From Lysobacterales bacterium (GTDB lineage Bacteria; Pseudomonadota; Gammaproteobacteria; Xanthomonadales; SZUA-36), in NCBI GenBank assembly GCA_013002505.1, contig JABDJL010000158.1, forward strand, positions 1 to 37,501: a DNA stretch of 37,501 nt, written 5' to 3'. Below are positions 29,953-37,501 of this stretch, one piece after another. The translations under genes were made by a program, and so were the position numbers. Under the pieces are notes generated by a model. It worked only from the letters and a program-made list of their open reading frames with translations. It was not told the DNA's origin and did not search any database. Every line of letters begins with the position of its first letter. Position 1 is the stretch's first letter.

Positions 29953-31080
29953 TCATTGCCATCGTGACAGACTGAATTCCGCTGGTGCTGACCGCCGGTC
30001 CAATATCACGTCCGCAGCCAGTTCTCCCAGTGCCGGACCGTGCTTGAATCCGTGACCCGATCCACCACCCACGAGCAGTACATTTTCCGCCTGCGGGTGC
30101 CAGTCAAGCACGAAATCGTGATCAGGCGTCACGGTGTACTGGCAGACCTCCGCATCGGCGAGCTGCGCGCCGGACATGCCCGGAAACCGAAATCTCATGT
30201 AACGACGGGCAGATTCGACGCCCACGGCGGTGGGTTCACGGCTTTGCGTATCTGGGTCAACCTCCCGGCCATGCGTATCGTCGGCGAGCTTGAACAGCCC
30301 GTTCGCACCCGGAATTCCATACCAGCAGGTTTTGCCAATCTCGGCCCAGACCGGAAGCCCTGCCCCGAGGGACTCCACCTGGTCCTTCGGTATTCTGAAA
30401 AAGTAAACCTCCTGTCGCGTGACCGCCAGGTTATTGCCGATCAGGCCGGCAAACATGCGCTTCAACCATGGGCCACAGGCAAATACCAGCCGGTCGGCGT
30501 TCAGCACATCGCCACCCGGCAATATCACCCCCGGCATTTCACCATTTCGAATGACGCCCGGCTCCACCCTGCCTTCACGCCACTGCCCGCCCGCTTCGAG
30601 AAATGCCTTGCGCACCACGGCGCAGGCCCTGGACGCATCTAGGTAACCGGCGGATGGTTCGAAAATGGCACTCTCGAGGCCATCCGGATTGAGCTGCGGG
30701 TAGCGGCTGGCCAGTTGCGATGCATTGAGATTCTCAAAATCGACGCCGGCGTTGGACATGTGACCCCGTGCCCTGTCAACGAAGTCACCGCCAGTGGACA
30801 TAAACAACACGCCCTTGCGGTGAAACAATTGCTGACCCCAGTCGCGGTCGGCCTGTTCCCACAGCTTCATGGCGCGGGCCGCCATGTCCACATAGATTCG
30901 TTTCGGGTACACATGCCGGATGACGCGTGATTCCCCGCCGGAACTCGACAGGCCGTGCCCGGCAGCCGCCATTTCGCACAACGTCACATTCGCACCCTGC
31001 CTCTGCAGCTGCAACGCGGTCCACCCGCCAAAAGCCCCGGCACCCACGACCACGACCTGTTTTTGACGGATAAGTGCCAT
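29953..31080 (-). CDS. Monomeric sarcosine oxidase-type FAD enzyme
   Basis: The 375-residue protein belongs to the DAO/monomeric sarcosine oxidase family. The FAD-binding VVVGAGAFGGW lies at the N-terminus, SSSGGESRVIR follows, and GGSGHGFKHGPALGE is near the C-terminus. Cys313 in EVCQYTVTPDHDF aligns with the cysteine that holds FAD covalently in monomeric sarcosine oxidase. The family oxidises N-methylated or cyclic amino acids (sarcosine, N-methyltryptophan, pipecolate), releasing hydrogen peroxide and formaldehyde or an imine. The ATG directly follows the transporter stop (TGAATG), so uptake and oxidation are coupled. The exact substrate is unknown. Confidence 0.88.
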   Translation of the reverse strand: MALIRQKQVVVVGAGAFGGWTALQLQRQGANVTLCEMAAAGHGLSSSGGESRVIRHVYPKRIYVDMAARAMKLWEQADRDWGQQLFHRKGVLFMSTGGDFVDRARGHMSNAGVDFENLNASQLASRYPQLNPDGLESAIFEPSAGYLDASRACAVVRKAFLEAGGQWREGRVEPGVIRNGEMPGVILPGGDVLNADRLVFACGPWLKRMFAGLIGNNLAVTRQEVYFFRIPKDQVESLGAGLPVWAEIGKTCWYGIPGANGLFKLADDTHGREVDPDTQSREPTAVGVESARRYMRFRFPGMSGAQLADAEVCQYTVTPDHDFVLDWHPQAENVLLVGGGSGHGFKHGPALGELAADVILDRRSAPAEFSLSRWQ

Positions 31081-32454
31081 TCAGCCTCCCATGTTGGCCA
31101 GGAAAATCAGGGCGATCACAATCGGTACCAGGTAACGAACCAGGAAGCGCCATACATGATACGCCCTGGCGCTGCCATTACCCCACTCTTCCCTGCTGGC
31201 AACGGCAGACAGTGACCAGCCGGCCAATATCGCGACGGCCACGCCACCGGCCGGCATCATCAGGTTGGAAACCACGTAGTCGAAGATGCCGAAAAGTGTC
31301 TTGTCAGCCAGTGCCGGTACAAAGGGCAACAATCTGAAATCTGACCAGGCATTGAAAGAAAATACGGTCAGCAGGCCAGTGAGCCACAAGGCAATACCGA
31401 TTCCGCATGCCAACTGGCGGCGATTGAATCGCGTGTAGTCTTCCGCCCAGGCCACCACGGTCTCGAGGATGGTGATTGCCGAGGTCAGCGCCGCAAATGC
31501 CATCAGCAAGAAAAACAACGGTCCGACCAGCCATCCGCCCGGGATCTGGCCGAAAGCAACCGGCAAGGTTGCAAAGATCAGCCCCGGCCCCTCTGCCGGA
31601 GAAAGCCCATTGGCGAATACCACGGGAAATATCGCCAGCCCGGCCAGCAGAGCGACAAATCCGTCCGCAAATGCCACCACCGCTGCGGCACCCAGTATCG
31701 AAGTCTCGCGGTCCATGTACGCGGCCACGGTCATCAGCACACCCAGGCCTATTCCGAGGGAGAAAAATGCCTGCCCGACCGCCATCATCACGGTGTTTGC
31801 ATTAAGCGCGGAAAAGTCAGCAACGAACATGAATTGCAGCGCCGCGCGCATGTCGCCTTCGACGACAGAGTAAGCCAGCAATATCAACAATATGACAAAC
31901 AAGGCCGGGGTCATCCATTTCAAGGCCTGCTCCAGGCCCCGCCTGACCCCGGCAGCAACAACGGTAACCGTCAGCCCCAGGAACACTGCCTGTGAAATCA
32001 TCATGCGGCCGGGACTGCCCAGCATGGACGCCAGGCTGGCGCCCGCTTGCTGCGTATTGAATCCATCGAACCCGCTGGAGACCGCCACGAAAAAATAATC
32101 GATTGTCCAGCCAGCGACCACGGCGTAAAAACTCAGGGCCAGGAATGCACCGCTGACCGCCATCAAGCCGTAGTATCGCCACGCCCGTGAAATACCGTCC
32201 TTGCCGGCCAGGCGGTCCATGGTCATCTGGACGCTGGCCCCGCCACGCCTTCCGATCATGAACTCGGCGGCAAGCGCCGGCAGCGCGACAAATGCGATGG
32301 CCAATACGTAAACCAGCACAAAGGCGCCACCCCCGTTCTCGCCGGCGACGTAGGTAAACTTCCAGATATTCGAAATGCCGACGGCACTGCCGATTGCAGC
32401 AGCGAAAAACATCAGCCGGGATGACCATCTTCGCTGGTTCGAAGGAGTATTCAC
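31081..32454 (-). CDS. Sodium-dependent NSS-family amino acid transporter
   Basis: A 457-residue carrier with about twelve membrane helices. The first helix, AAIGSAVGISNIWKF, and ENGGGAFVLVYVL are the sodium and substrate site of the LeuT fold; Lys32 stands where LeuT has the gating Arg, a common bacterial variant. NSS proteins import amino acids or amino-acid-like amines with sodium. The start is GTG, overlapping the aldo/keto reductase stop (GTGA), and the stop abuts the oxidase start, so the three genes form a tight operon. The substrate is probably that of the downstream oxidase. Confidence 0.93.
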   Translation of the reverse strand: MNTPSNQRRWSSRLMFFAAAIGSAVGISNIWKFTYVAGENGGGAFVLVYVLAIAFVALPALAAEFMIGRRGGASVQMTMDRLAGKDGISRAWRYYGLMAVSGAFLALSFYAVVAGWTIDYFFVAVSSGFDGFNTQQAGASLASMLGSPGRMMISQAVFLGLTVTVVAAGVRRGLEQALKWMTPALFVILLILLAYSVVEGDMRAALQFMFVADFSALNANTVMMAVGQAFFSLGIGLGVLMTVAAYMDRETSILGAAAVVAFADGFVALLAGLAIFPVVFANGLSPAEGPGLIFATLPVAFGQIPGGWLVGPLFFLLMAFAALTSAITILETVVAWAEDYTRFNRRQLACGIGIALWLTGLLTVFSFNAWSDFRLLPFVPALADKTLFGIFDYVVSNLMMPAGGVAVAILAGWSLSAVASREEWGNGSARAYHVWRFLVRYLVPIVIALIFLANMGG

Positions 32455-33506
32455 GAGGAATTCGCCCCGTTTTCAGACGCATTGAGGTTCATTTTCATGT
32501 TGGCGGCATGCCTGCTGCCCGGTTGACGCTCCAGTTCGAACACATCGCCGCGTGGTGTCGCCAGGCCGGCAAGGGCCCGGTCAATGGTGGCCAGGTCCTG
32601 CCCATCGAGGTCCAGCGCCGACAGGGCCAGGTTCTCCCCGACATGCGAGCGGTTTCCAATACCCAGTATCACGGCCCCGACTGCCGCCTGTTTCAGCACC
32701 CAGGCTGAGGCAACCATGGATGGGGTACAGCCATGGCGGTCGGCCACGCTTGAAATTGCGCTGCGAAGCGTGGCGAATATCCGCGGGCCTCCTGTCTCTT
32801 CGATCAACAGGCGATACTTGGCATGGGAACGATTGGGGGGCGAACTTTCCGGCGCAGCGGGCGCGGACGCCAACAAGCCGCCGGCCAGCACGCCGTAGGC
32901 AAGTATCGAAATTCCGTGAGCTTCGCAAAACGCCTGCATGCCCTTTTCCGGCCGCCGGTCAAGCAGTGAATACTGCGCCTGCAGTGTCTTTACATTGAAG
33001 CCGGCGTCAAGCAACTCGCTTAAATGGCGCACATCAAAATTGGTCACACCGAGTAAGGCGATTTTCCCGGATTCCCTGAGCCTTTCAAGGGTCTCAAACG
33101 CTTCGATATAACCGGGAATACCATAATCCCACCAATGAAACTGCACCAGGTCGAGCCGTTCGCGCTGCAATCGCTTCAGGGATCGGTGAATAATGCGTTC
33201 GGTATCCCGGGGCCCGAGTTGCGCGAGGTTGTCAAGGTCCGGCACATACTTGGTATGAATCTGCAGTGAGTCCGCATTGGCGCAGCCAGCCAGAAATTCA
33301 CCCAACAAAGCCTCTACGCCGGTATAAATATCAGCACAGTCAAAAGTCGTGAAGCCGGCGTCTGCCAGCTCTGAAAAGCGTCGCATCAATGCTGTCCGGT
33401 CAAGCCGGTTCCCGCCGTGACCCACCGACAATTGCCAGCAGCCGTTTATGATCCGGGCACAGGAATAGCCCGATTCAAGCTGCTGGCGAGGGCACAGGTC
33501 TCGCAC
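32451..33506 (-). CDS. Aldo/keto reductase
   Basis: A 351-residue TIM-barrel oxidoreductase using NAD(P)H. The catalytic tetrad is visible: Asp56 and Tyr61 (FDCADIY, correct five-residue spacing), Lys86 (HTKYVPD) and His122 (VQFHWWD). GVTNF follows, as in the family, and the C-terminal part VILGIGNRSHVGENL contains the cofactor-phosphate region. It would reduce a carbonyl compound, possibly a product of the oxidase encoded two genes downstream; that is inference. The only start in frame is GTG with a poor ribosome-binding site, 10 bases after the previous stop, so it may be translated by read-through coupling. Asn and Ser at the tail are not conserved family sequence. Confidence 0.88.
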   Translation of the reverse strand: MRDLCPRQQLESGYSCARIINGCWQLSVGHGGNRLDRTALMRRFSELADAGFTTFDCADIYTGVEALLGEFLAGCANADSLQIHTKYVPDLDNLAQLGPRDTERIIHRSLKRLQRERLDLVQFHWWDYGIPGYIEAFETLERLRESGKIALLGVTNFDVRHLSELLDAGFNVKTLQAQYSLLDRRPEKGMQAFCEAHGISILAYGVLAGGLLASAPAAPESSPPNRSHAKYRLLIEETGGPRIFATLRSAISSVADRHGCTPSMVASAWVLKQAAVGAVILGIGNRSHVGENLALSALDLDGQDLATIDRALAGLATPRGDVFELERQPGSRHAANMKMNLNASENGANSS

Positions 33507-33516
33507 AGTCGACTAA

Positions 33517-33855
33517 TCAGTTGGGCCGCAACGGTACGACCGTAGTTTCGGCATGGCTGAACGTACGTTTTCGCGTACGGCGGATTCGAAAGCGCGCACC
33601 GCAGTTGGGGTCAGGACAGGCCACATCTGCATCGGTGGTCATCCAGTCGTTACCATCAGTGACACGTTGCTTGGCGGGCAACAGCGGCAAAATGGCCGCC
33701 AGTGCGTAAATCGAAAATGACTGGCCTTCAGGCAGGGAGAAGTTTTCACCGCTGACTTCGAAATAGTCGCCGGGGTGGTGGGAACAGACCATTTCCGAAG
33801 CCTCGCCGACCACCTCGACCCGCAGGTCCCATAATTCGAACTCATCCGCCGGCAT
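33517..33855 (-). CDS. TIGR04076-type small protein
   Basis: A 112-residue protein with CSHHPGDYFEVSGENFSLP, FSIYALAAILPLLPAKQR and DWMTTDADVACPDPNCGARFRI. This pattern, with a Cys near the start and a CPDPNC pair near the end, matches the TIGR04076 family of unknown function; the Cys residues could bind a metal. The last 15 residues (FSHAETTVVPLRPN) are variable. Its ATG lies inside the end of the DUF3291 gene (14-base overlap), so the two are translationally coupled. Confidence 0.8.
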   Translation of the reverse strand: MPADEFELWDLRVEVVGEASEMVCSHHPGDYFEVSGENFSLPEGQSFSIYALAAILPLLPAKQRVTDGNDWMTTDADVACPDPNCGARFRIRRTRKRTFSHAETTVVPLRPN

Positions 33856-34309
33856 ATTGAACGGGGCTCACCGGTTGTTCAAAGGGCCGCGCAAAGCTAA
33901 ACGCACGCGCTCCCGGCCCATGTTCCCTGAGCCATTCCAGGCGCGACAAGGCCTCGGAAAACGCGGGGATATGCCCGGCCTCAACCCACCACAAAACCAT
34001 CGTCGCTTCGGGCCATTTTGCGAACCATTCGGCGCGGCGTTTCATGATGGACAGGTGAATCGGCGAGGTGACAAATTGGCGCAGCGATTCGAGGTCCTGC
34101 CACAAGGACATGTTTACCAGCCAGCCCGAGGCTTCGAATTCGACCAGGACCGGGTCTTCACATTGATCTGAAACCAGGCGCCATACAAATCCGGGGCTGC
34201 GGTCGGCAGCGGCGTTGACAGGATCCAGCGCTTCGATGAAATCCTTCATGCCCGGGTCCTCGTACGGCATGGTCATGCGCGCGACGTTGAGCTGGGCGAG
34301 GTGATACAT
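33842..34309 (-). CDS. DUF3291 protein
   Basis: The 155-residue protein starts MYHLAQLNVARM, has DPGMKDFIEALDPVNAAAD, SPGFVWRL, NMSLWQDLESLRQFV and FAKWPEATMVLWWVEAGHIP, the DUF3291 signature. The fold is a ferredoxin-like dimer related to antibiotic-biosynthesis monooxygenases (ABM type), whose members bind or oxidise small molecules; no reaction is known for this family. It overlaps the TIGR04076 gene and follows the HIG1-like gene by 17 bases. Confidence 0.88.
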   Translation of the reverse strand: MYHLAQLNVARMTMPYEDPGMKDFIEALDPVNAAADRSPGFVWRLVSDQCEDPVLVEFEASGWLVNMSLWQDLESLRQFVTSPIHLSIMKRRAEWFAKWPEATMVLWWVEAGHIPAFSEALSRLEWLREHGPGARAFSFARPFEQPVSPVQYAGG

Positions 34310-34326
34310 AAGATGGGGTCAGCGCT

Positions 34327-34515
34327 TCAGCGCAGGAACAACGCAAGCACCAGTAACAGGATCGCCACGGCCTGCAGTCCAACCCGGGCCCACATGAACC
34401 CGGTGCCGAAATCCTTATCGAAATTTCCGCCCTGTCCCAGCGAAGTCAGGCCGAACAGCAAGGCGACCACGGTCGCGAGCAGGGCAAGTATGATGACTAC
34501 GGTCAATATATCCAT
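34327..34515 (-). CDS. HIG1/twin-transmembrane small protein
   Basis: A 62-residue protein of two membrane helices (about 5-24 and 44-61) joined by a polar loop GQGGNFDKDFGTGFMWARVGLQ. The loop and the RVGLQ motif at the second helix match bacterial HIG1-domain or twin-transmembrane proteins. The eukaryotic relatives assist cytochrome c oxidase assembly; bacterial roles are largely unknown. It follows serA by 37 bases on the same strand. The start ATG has AGGAG about 7 bases upstream. Confidence 0.8.
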   Translation of the reverse strand: MDILTVVIILALLATVVALLFGLTSLGQGGNFDKDFGTGFMWARVGLQAVAILLLVLALFLR

Positions 34516-34552
34516 GGTGGCTCACTCCTGATGGGCGCAAGCGAAAATAATA

Positions 34553-35725
34553 TCAGACCAGCCTGACACGTATCACGCCTGGCGCGTTCCTGATCTCTTC
34601 CAGTGCACCGGCACCCGGCTCGGTTTCGACATCGATAATGTTGTACGCGACTTCGCCGCGGCTCTTGTTGACCATGTCCACAACATTGATATTCCGCTCG
34701 GCAAGCACCGACAGCACTGAACCCAGCACCCGTGGCACGTTTTCGTTGCAGATCGTAATGCGGAAACCGCCGTTTCGCGCCATGCGGGTTTGCGGAAAAT
34801 TGACCGAATTGACAATATTTCCGTTCTCCAGGAATTCGATCAGTTGATCGGCAGCCATGACCGCACAGTTTTCCTCTGCCTCTTGAGTACTTGCCCCGAG
34901 GTGAGGCAACAACAAGACATCGTCACGCCCAAACAGCGACGGGTGCGGAAAGTCCGTGATATAGCGCGACAGGTAGCCCTCATCGAGGCCCCGGATGACG
35001 GCATTAATGTCGGCCACTTCCTGGCGGGCAAAGTTCAATAATCGCGCGCCTTTTTTGATTTGCCGGATGGTCTCGCTGTTCAACAGGTGCCGGGTGTGCT
35101 CATTGGCCGGAACATGCAGCGTCAGGTAATCCACCTCTGCAAGCAGCGCCTGCAGTGAATCTACTTTTTCAACCCGGCTGGACAGCCGCCATGCGGCTTC
35201 GACCGAAATCGCGGGGTCAAATCCGACCACCCTCATACCCAGTTCTAGCGCCATGTTGGCCACCATCGAACCAATTGCACCGAGGCCGATGACACCCAGC
35301 GTCTTGCCCGCGATTTCCGAGCCGGCATAGCGCTTTTTCGCTTGCTCGACCTGGCGGCTGACCTCGGCCTCGTCATCAAGCTCGGCCAGCGTGCTGACCC
35401 AGGAAATTCCACCGTAAATGCCTCTTGAACATAGAAACAGGCCGGCTGCGACCAGTTCCTTCACGGCGTTGGCATTGGCGCCAGGCGTGTTGAAGACGAC
35501 AATACCCCGCTTGGTCATTTCATCGACCGGGATATTGTTGTACCCCGCGCCGGCCCGAGCGATCGCCAACAGGCTTTGCGGTACGGGCTCATCGAACAGC
35601 TTGTGACTTCGCAGCAGCCAACCGTGCGCATCGGCCACCCGGTCGCCAAGGTCGTACTGACCAGGTTTGAACCGCGCCAGCCCCTTGTCGGCGATGGCAT
35701 TAAACGTTTGGATTTTGTACATCAT
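34553..35725 (-). CDS. serA: D-3-phosphoglycerate dehydrogenase
   Basis: This 390-residue enzyme makes 3-phosphohydroxypyruvate, the first step of serine synthesis. The NAD-binding motif GLGAIGSMVA is at 148-157; the catalytic Arg234 (NFARQ) and His275 (LPHLGAST) are in place. The catalytic Glu expected in the FP-x-E motif is replaced: the sequence reads DFPHP (Pro262), as in a subset of SerA proteins. A C-terminal ACT domain (about 320-390) may sense serine. AGGA 7 bases upstream supports the first of two ATG codons. It starts immediately after the serC stop (TGAATG), so the two are co-translated. Confidence 0.95.
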   Translation of the reverse strand: MMYKIQTFNAIADKGLARFKPGQYDLGDRVADAHGWLLRSHKLFDEPVPQSLLAIARAGAGYNNIPVDEMTKRGIVVFNTPGANANAVKELVAAGLFLCSRGIYGGISWVSTLAELDDEAEVSRQVEQAKKRYAGSEIAGKTLGVIGLGAIGSMVANMALELGMRVVGFDPAISVEAAWRLSSRVEKVDSLQALLAEVDYLTLHVPANEHTRHLLNSETIRQIKKGARLLNFARQEVADINAVIRGLDEGYLSRYITDFPHPSLFGRDDVLLLPHLGASTQEAEENCAVMAADQLIEFLENGNIVNSVNFPQTRMARNGGFRITICNENVPRVLGSVLSVLAERNINVVDMVNKSRGEVAYNIIDVETEPGAGALEEIRNAPGVIRVRLV

Positions 35726-36877
35726 TCAGTGTTCCTTTACCTCGTGATATGCCCACTCGATCCAGGGCATCAGCAACTTGATGTCCTCAGCCTCGACCGT
35801 TGCACCACACCAGATTCGCAATCCTGCCGGTGCGTCGCGATAAGCCCCGATGTCGTTTGCGGCTTCGTGCTGCGCGAGCAGCCCTACCAGGCGCTTGACG
35901 GAACTGTCAGGCAAATCAAGCGTCAGGCATACGCTGGTGCTGGAGCGGGTATCCGGATCCTGGGCCAGGAAATCGATCCAGTCATGTGTATTCACGAATG
36001 ACTCGATCAACGCGAGGTTAGCGCGACTACGCCCGATGGCCGCTGCCTGGCCACCGATGGACCGGATCCAGTCAAGGCTGTCCAGGTAATCCGCTACACA
36101 CAGCATGGAAGGCGTATTAATGGTCGAACCCTTGAAGATGCCTTCATTCAGGCGGCCGTTTTTTGTCAGCCGGAAAATTTTAGGCAATGGCCATGGTGGC
36201 GTGTGGCTTTCCAGCCGCGCCACAGCCCTGGGGCCCAGGATCAACATACCGTGCGCGCCTTCGCCACCCAGTACTTTCTGCCAGCTGTAAGTGACCACGT
36301 CAAGCTTGTGCCAGGGCAATGGCATTGCAAACACCGCGGAGGTGGCGTCACAAATGGTCAGTCCATGACGGTCATCGCTGATCCATGCGCCGTCGGGCAC
36401 GCACACACCCGACGTGGTGCCATTCCAGGTGAAGACGATATCGTGCTCCGGGTCGGCGGCGTCCAGGTCAGGCAACATGCCGTAATCAGCCGTGAAAGAC
36501 CTGGCGTTATCCAGCTTCAACTGCTGCTCGATATCCACCAACCAGCCTTTGCCGAACGACTCCCAGCTGAATACATCGACCGGGCGGGCGCCGAGCAATG
36601 ACCACATCGCCATTTCCATCGCGCCGGTGTCCGATGCCGGTACGATCCCTACACGGTAATCTGCCGGCAAGCCCAGTAACTCTGCGGTCTGTTCGCAGGC
36701 GCTTTGCAGAACGGACTTTCCCAAAGCTGAGCGATGCGAACGGCCCAGCGTGGCAAGATCCAGGGCACTCACATCGAAGCCCGGCCGTTTGCTGCAGGGG
36801 CCGGAAGAAAAACGCGGGTTTTTCGGGCGTATTTGCGGTCTCTGGCTCAATGATCTGGCCTGTGTTATTTCAGTCAT
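35726..36877 (-). CDS. serC: Phosphoserine aminotransferase
   Basis: A 383-residue PLP enzyme that makes phosphoserine from phosphohydroxypyruvate and glutamate. [14 protein letters not shown] opens the conserved part, and SWQK201VLGGEGAHG carries the PLP lysine. [13 protein letters not shown] and [10 protein letters not shown] match the SerC branch found in alphaproteobacteria and archaea rather than the E. coli form. About 18 N-terminal residues are unconserved. It is followed with no gap by serA, giving steps one and two of serine synthesis as a pair. A dyad that could bind the upstream Lrp-type regulator lies in its 92-base leader. Confidence 0.95.
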   Translation of the reverse strand: MTEITQARSLSQRPQIRPKNPRFSSGPCSKRPGFDVSALDLATLGRSHRSALGKSVLQSACEQTAELLGLPADYRVGIVPASDTGAMEMAMWSLLGARPVDVFSWESFGKGWLVDIEQQLKLDNARSFTADYGMLPDLDAADPEHDIVFTWNGTTSGVCVPDGAWISDDRHGLTICDATSAVFAMPLPWHKLDVVTYSWQKVLGGEGAHGMLILGPRAVARLESHTPPWPLPKIFRLTKNGRLNEGIFKGSTINTPSMLCVADYLDSLDWIRSIGGQAAAIGRSRANLALIESFVNTHDWIDFLAQDPDTRSSTSVCLTLDLPDSSVKRLVGLLAQHEAANDIGAYRDAPAGLRIWCGATVEAEDIKLLMPWIEWAYHEVKEH

Positions 36878-36940
36878 GATCTACGAGGAATGTGACAAAC
36901 GGAAAGCAAGGCTATTGTACCTTTGAGCGAGCGGGAAATG

Positions 36941-36955
36941 GTGCTCAAAATGCAC
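36941..36955. promoter_or_regulatory. Candidate Lrp-type operator upstream of serC
   Basis: GTGC and GCAC arms flank a seven-base AT-rich centre (TCAAAAT), the shape of Lrp/AsnC operators. A second, 7-bp inverted repeat (TTTGAGC at 36922-36928, GCTCAAA at 36943-36949) overlaps it. The site is between the Lrp-type gene and the serC start. Binding is not shown. Confidence 0.35.
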
Positions 36956-36969
36956 TCAAATGATGCTGA

Positions 36970-37431
36970 TCAGATTTCGCCCAGGGGCAGCGCGGTGGTT
37001 TTCTTGTTGGTGCGTAAAACAAAACTGGTATTGACTGTCTGAACCGCCTTGACGCGCAGGATGTGCTGGCTCAGCAGGCGATCATAATCACCGATACTGC
37101 GGCACACCACTTTGAGCTGGTAATCGTGCTGTCCGCTCATTGCATGGCACTCGAGGACTTCCGGCATATCCTCGACCATGCGGTCGAACTCGGCAACCGA
37201 ATCCGGGTGGTGATCCTCCAGGGAGACCTGTGCAAAGGCCGTCACGTGCAGGCCGAGACGTTCCGGGTCCAGCAACATGACGCTGCCCTGGATCAAGCCA
37301 TTTTTTTCCATGCGCCGGACGCGGCGCCAGCAGGGCGTGGCGGACAGACCGACCTTATCGGCCAGGGCCTGGCTCGAAAGCCGGCCATTTTTCTGCAACT
37401 CAGACAGAATCCTGATATCGATTTGATCCAT
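36970..37431 (-). CDS. Lrp/AsnC-family transcriptional regulator
   Basis: The 153-residue protein has an N-terminal winged helix-turn-helix (DQIDIRILSELQKNGRLSS, then ALADKVGLSATPCWRRVRRM) and a C-terminal RAM/AsnC ligand domain (about 65-140) with ECHAMSGQHDYQLKVV, the amino-acid binding and octamer-forming part. Position next to serC-serA suggests control by, or of, serine or related amino acids. It is the first gene of the minus-strand run in the window, 92 bases before serC, with its own AT-rich upstream region. Confidence 0.95.
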   Translation of the reverse strand: MDQIDIRILSELQKNGRLSSQALADKVGLSATPCWRRVRRMEKNGLIQGSVMLLDPERLGLHVTAFAQVSLEDHHPDSVAEFDRMVEDMPEVLECHAMSGQHDYQLKVVCRSIGDYDRLLSQHILRVKAVQTVNTSFVLRTNKKTTALPLGEI

Positions 37432-37484
37432 AGTATATTTATTTCTCTAAAATTAGTTTATCGAAATATATATAACATATACTA
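37431..37484. promoter_or_regulatory. AT-rich upstream region with 8-bp inverted repeat, probable autoregulatory site
   Basis: TAGTATAT (37431-37438) and ATATACTA (37477-37484) form a perfect inverted repeat around 38 bases of almost pure A/T. It touches the start codon of the Lrp-type gene. Lrp-family proteins commonly wrap AT-rich DNA upstream of their own gene. No single promoter could be chosen in it. Confidence 0.35.
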
Positions 37485-37501
37485 CCTACGCAGTGCAGGT
37501 G

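Overview
The window looks like chromosomal DNA of an aerobic, fairly GC-rich gammaproteobacterium. The evidence is a caa3-type heme-copper oxidase operon, a periplasmic M3 peptidase lipoprotein, Na+-coupled transporters (SSS and NSS families), an RsbU/RsbW/RsbV-like partner-switching module beside an ECF sigma factor, and serC-serA under an Lrp-type regulator. The Na+-coupled carriers and the gene mix suggest a marine or sediment lineage such as Woeseiales or Chromatiales; that placement is an inference. I see no rRNA, tRNA, CRISPR array, prophage or full insertion sequence.

Layout. (1) 1-1011, plus strand: the 3' end of a glutaredoxin gene and a HupE/UreJ-like membrane protein. (2) 1012-3940: a peptidyl-dipeptidase lipoprotein gene bracketed by two same-orientation copies of a 210-bp repeat with 29-bp terminal inverted repeats. 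(3) 3941-9502, minus: a cytochrome c oxidase operon (ctaC with two fused cytochrome c domains, ctaD, two subunit III-type genes, subunit IV) preceded by a small membrane protein gene. (4) 9802-13053, plus: a large secreted BNR/Asp-box propeller protein. (5) 13065-22777, minus: the most unusual region. In transcription order it holds a GAF-PP2C phosphatase, a HATPase anti-sigma kinase, a STAS protein, an ECF sigma factor, a translationally coupled membrane anti-sigma factor, a membrane-anchored protein made of 41 nonapeptide repeats, a secreted HExxH metalloprotease with propeller and probable outer-membrane barrel, a PrsW-family intramembrane protease and a YdeI-family protein. (6) 22888-28800, mixed strands: cupin, PLP-dependent decarboxylase, a YjbR-DUF4212-SSS symporter operon, MOSC protein and deoxynucleoside kinase. 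(7) 28821-37431, all minus: Lrp regulator, serC, serA, a HIG1-like small protein, DUF3291 and TIGR04076 proteins, an aldo/keto reductase-NSS transporter-sarcosine oxidase-type operon, an ACT-domain protein behind a 23-bp tandem repeat array, and a small secreted protein.

Working together. Region 5 reads as a signalling and envelope-stress locus. The phosphatase/kinase/STAS trio is a complete partner switch, the sigma/anti-sigma pair is a second switch, and PrsW is the family whose founding member starts destruction of an anti-sigma factor in Bacillus. The nonapeptide-repeat protein directly follows the anti-sigma gene, has its own strong terminator, and is my best candidate for an undescribed system. 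Region 7 links serine synthesis with uptake and oxidation of a small (possibly N-methylated) amino acid. Start codons were moved from the longest reading frame where ribosome-binding sites, coupling to the upstream gene or family length argued for it.
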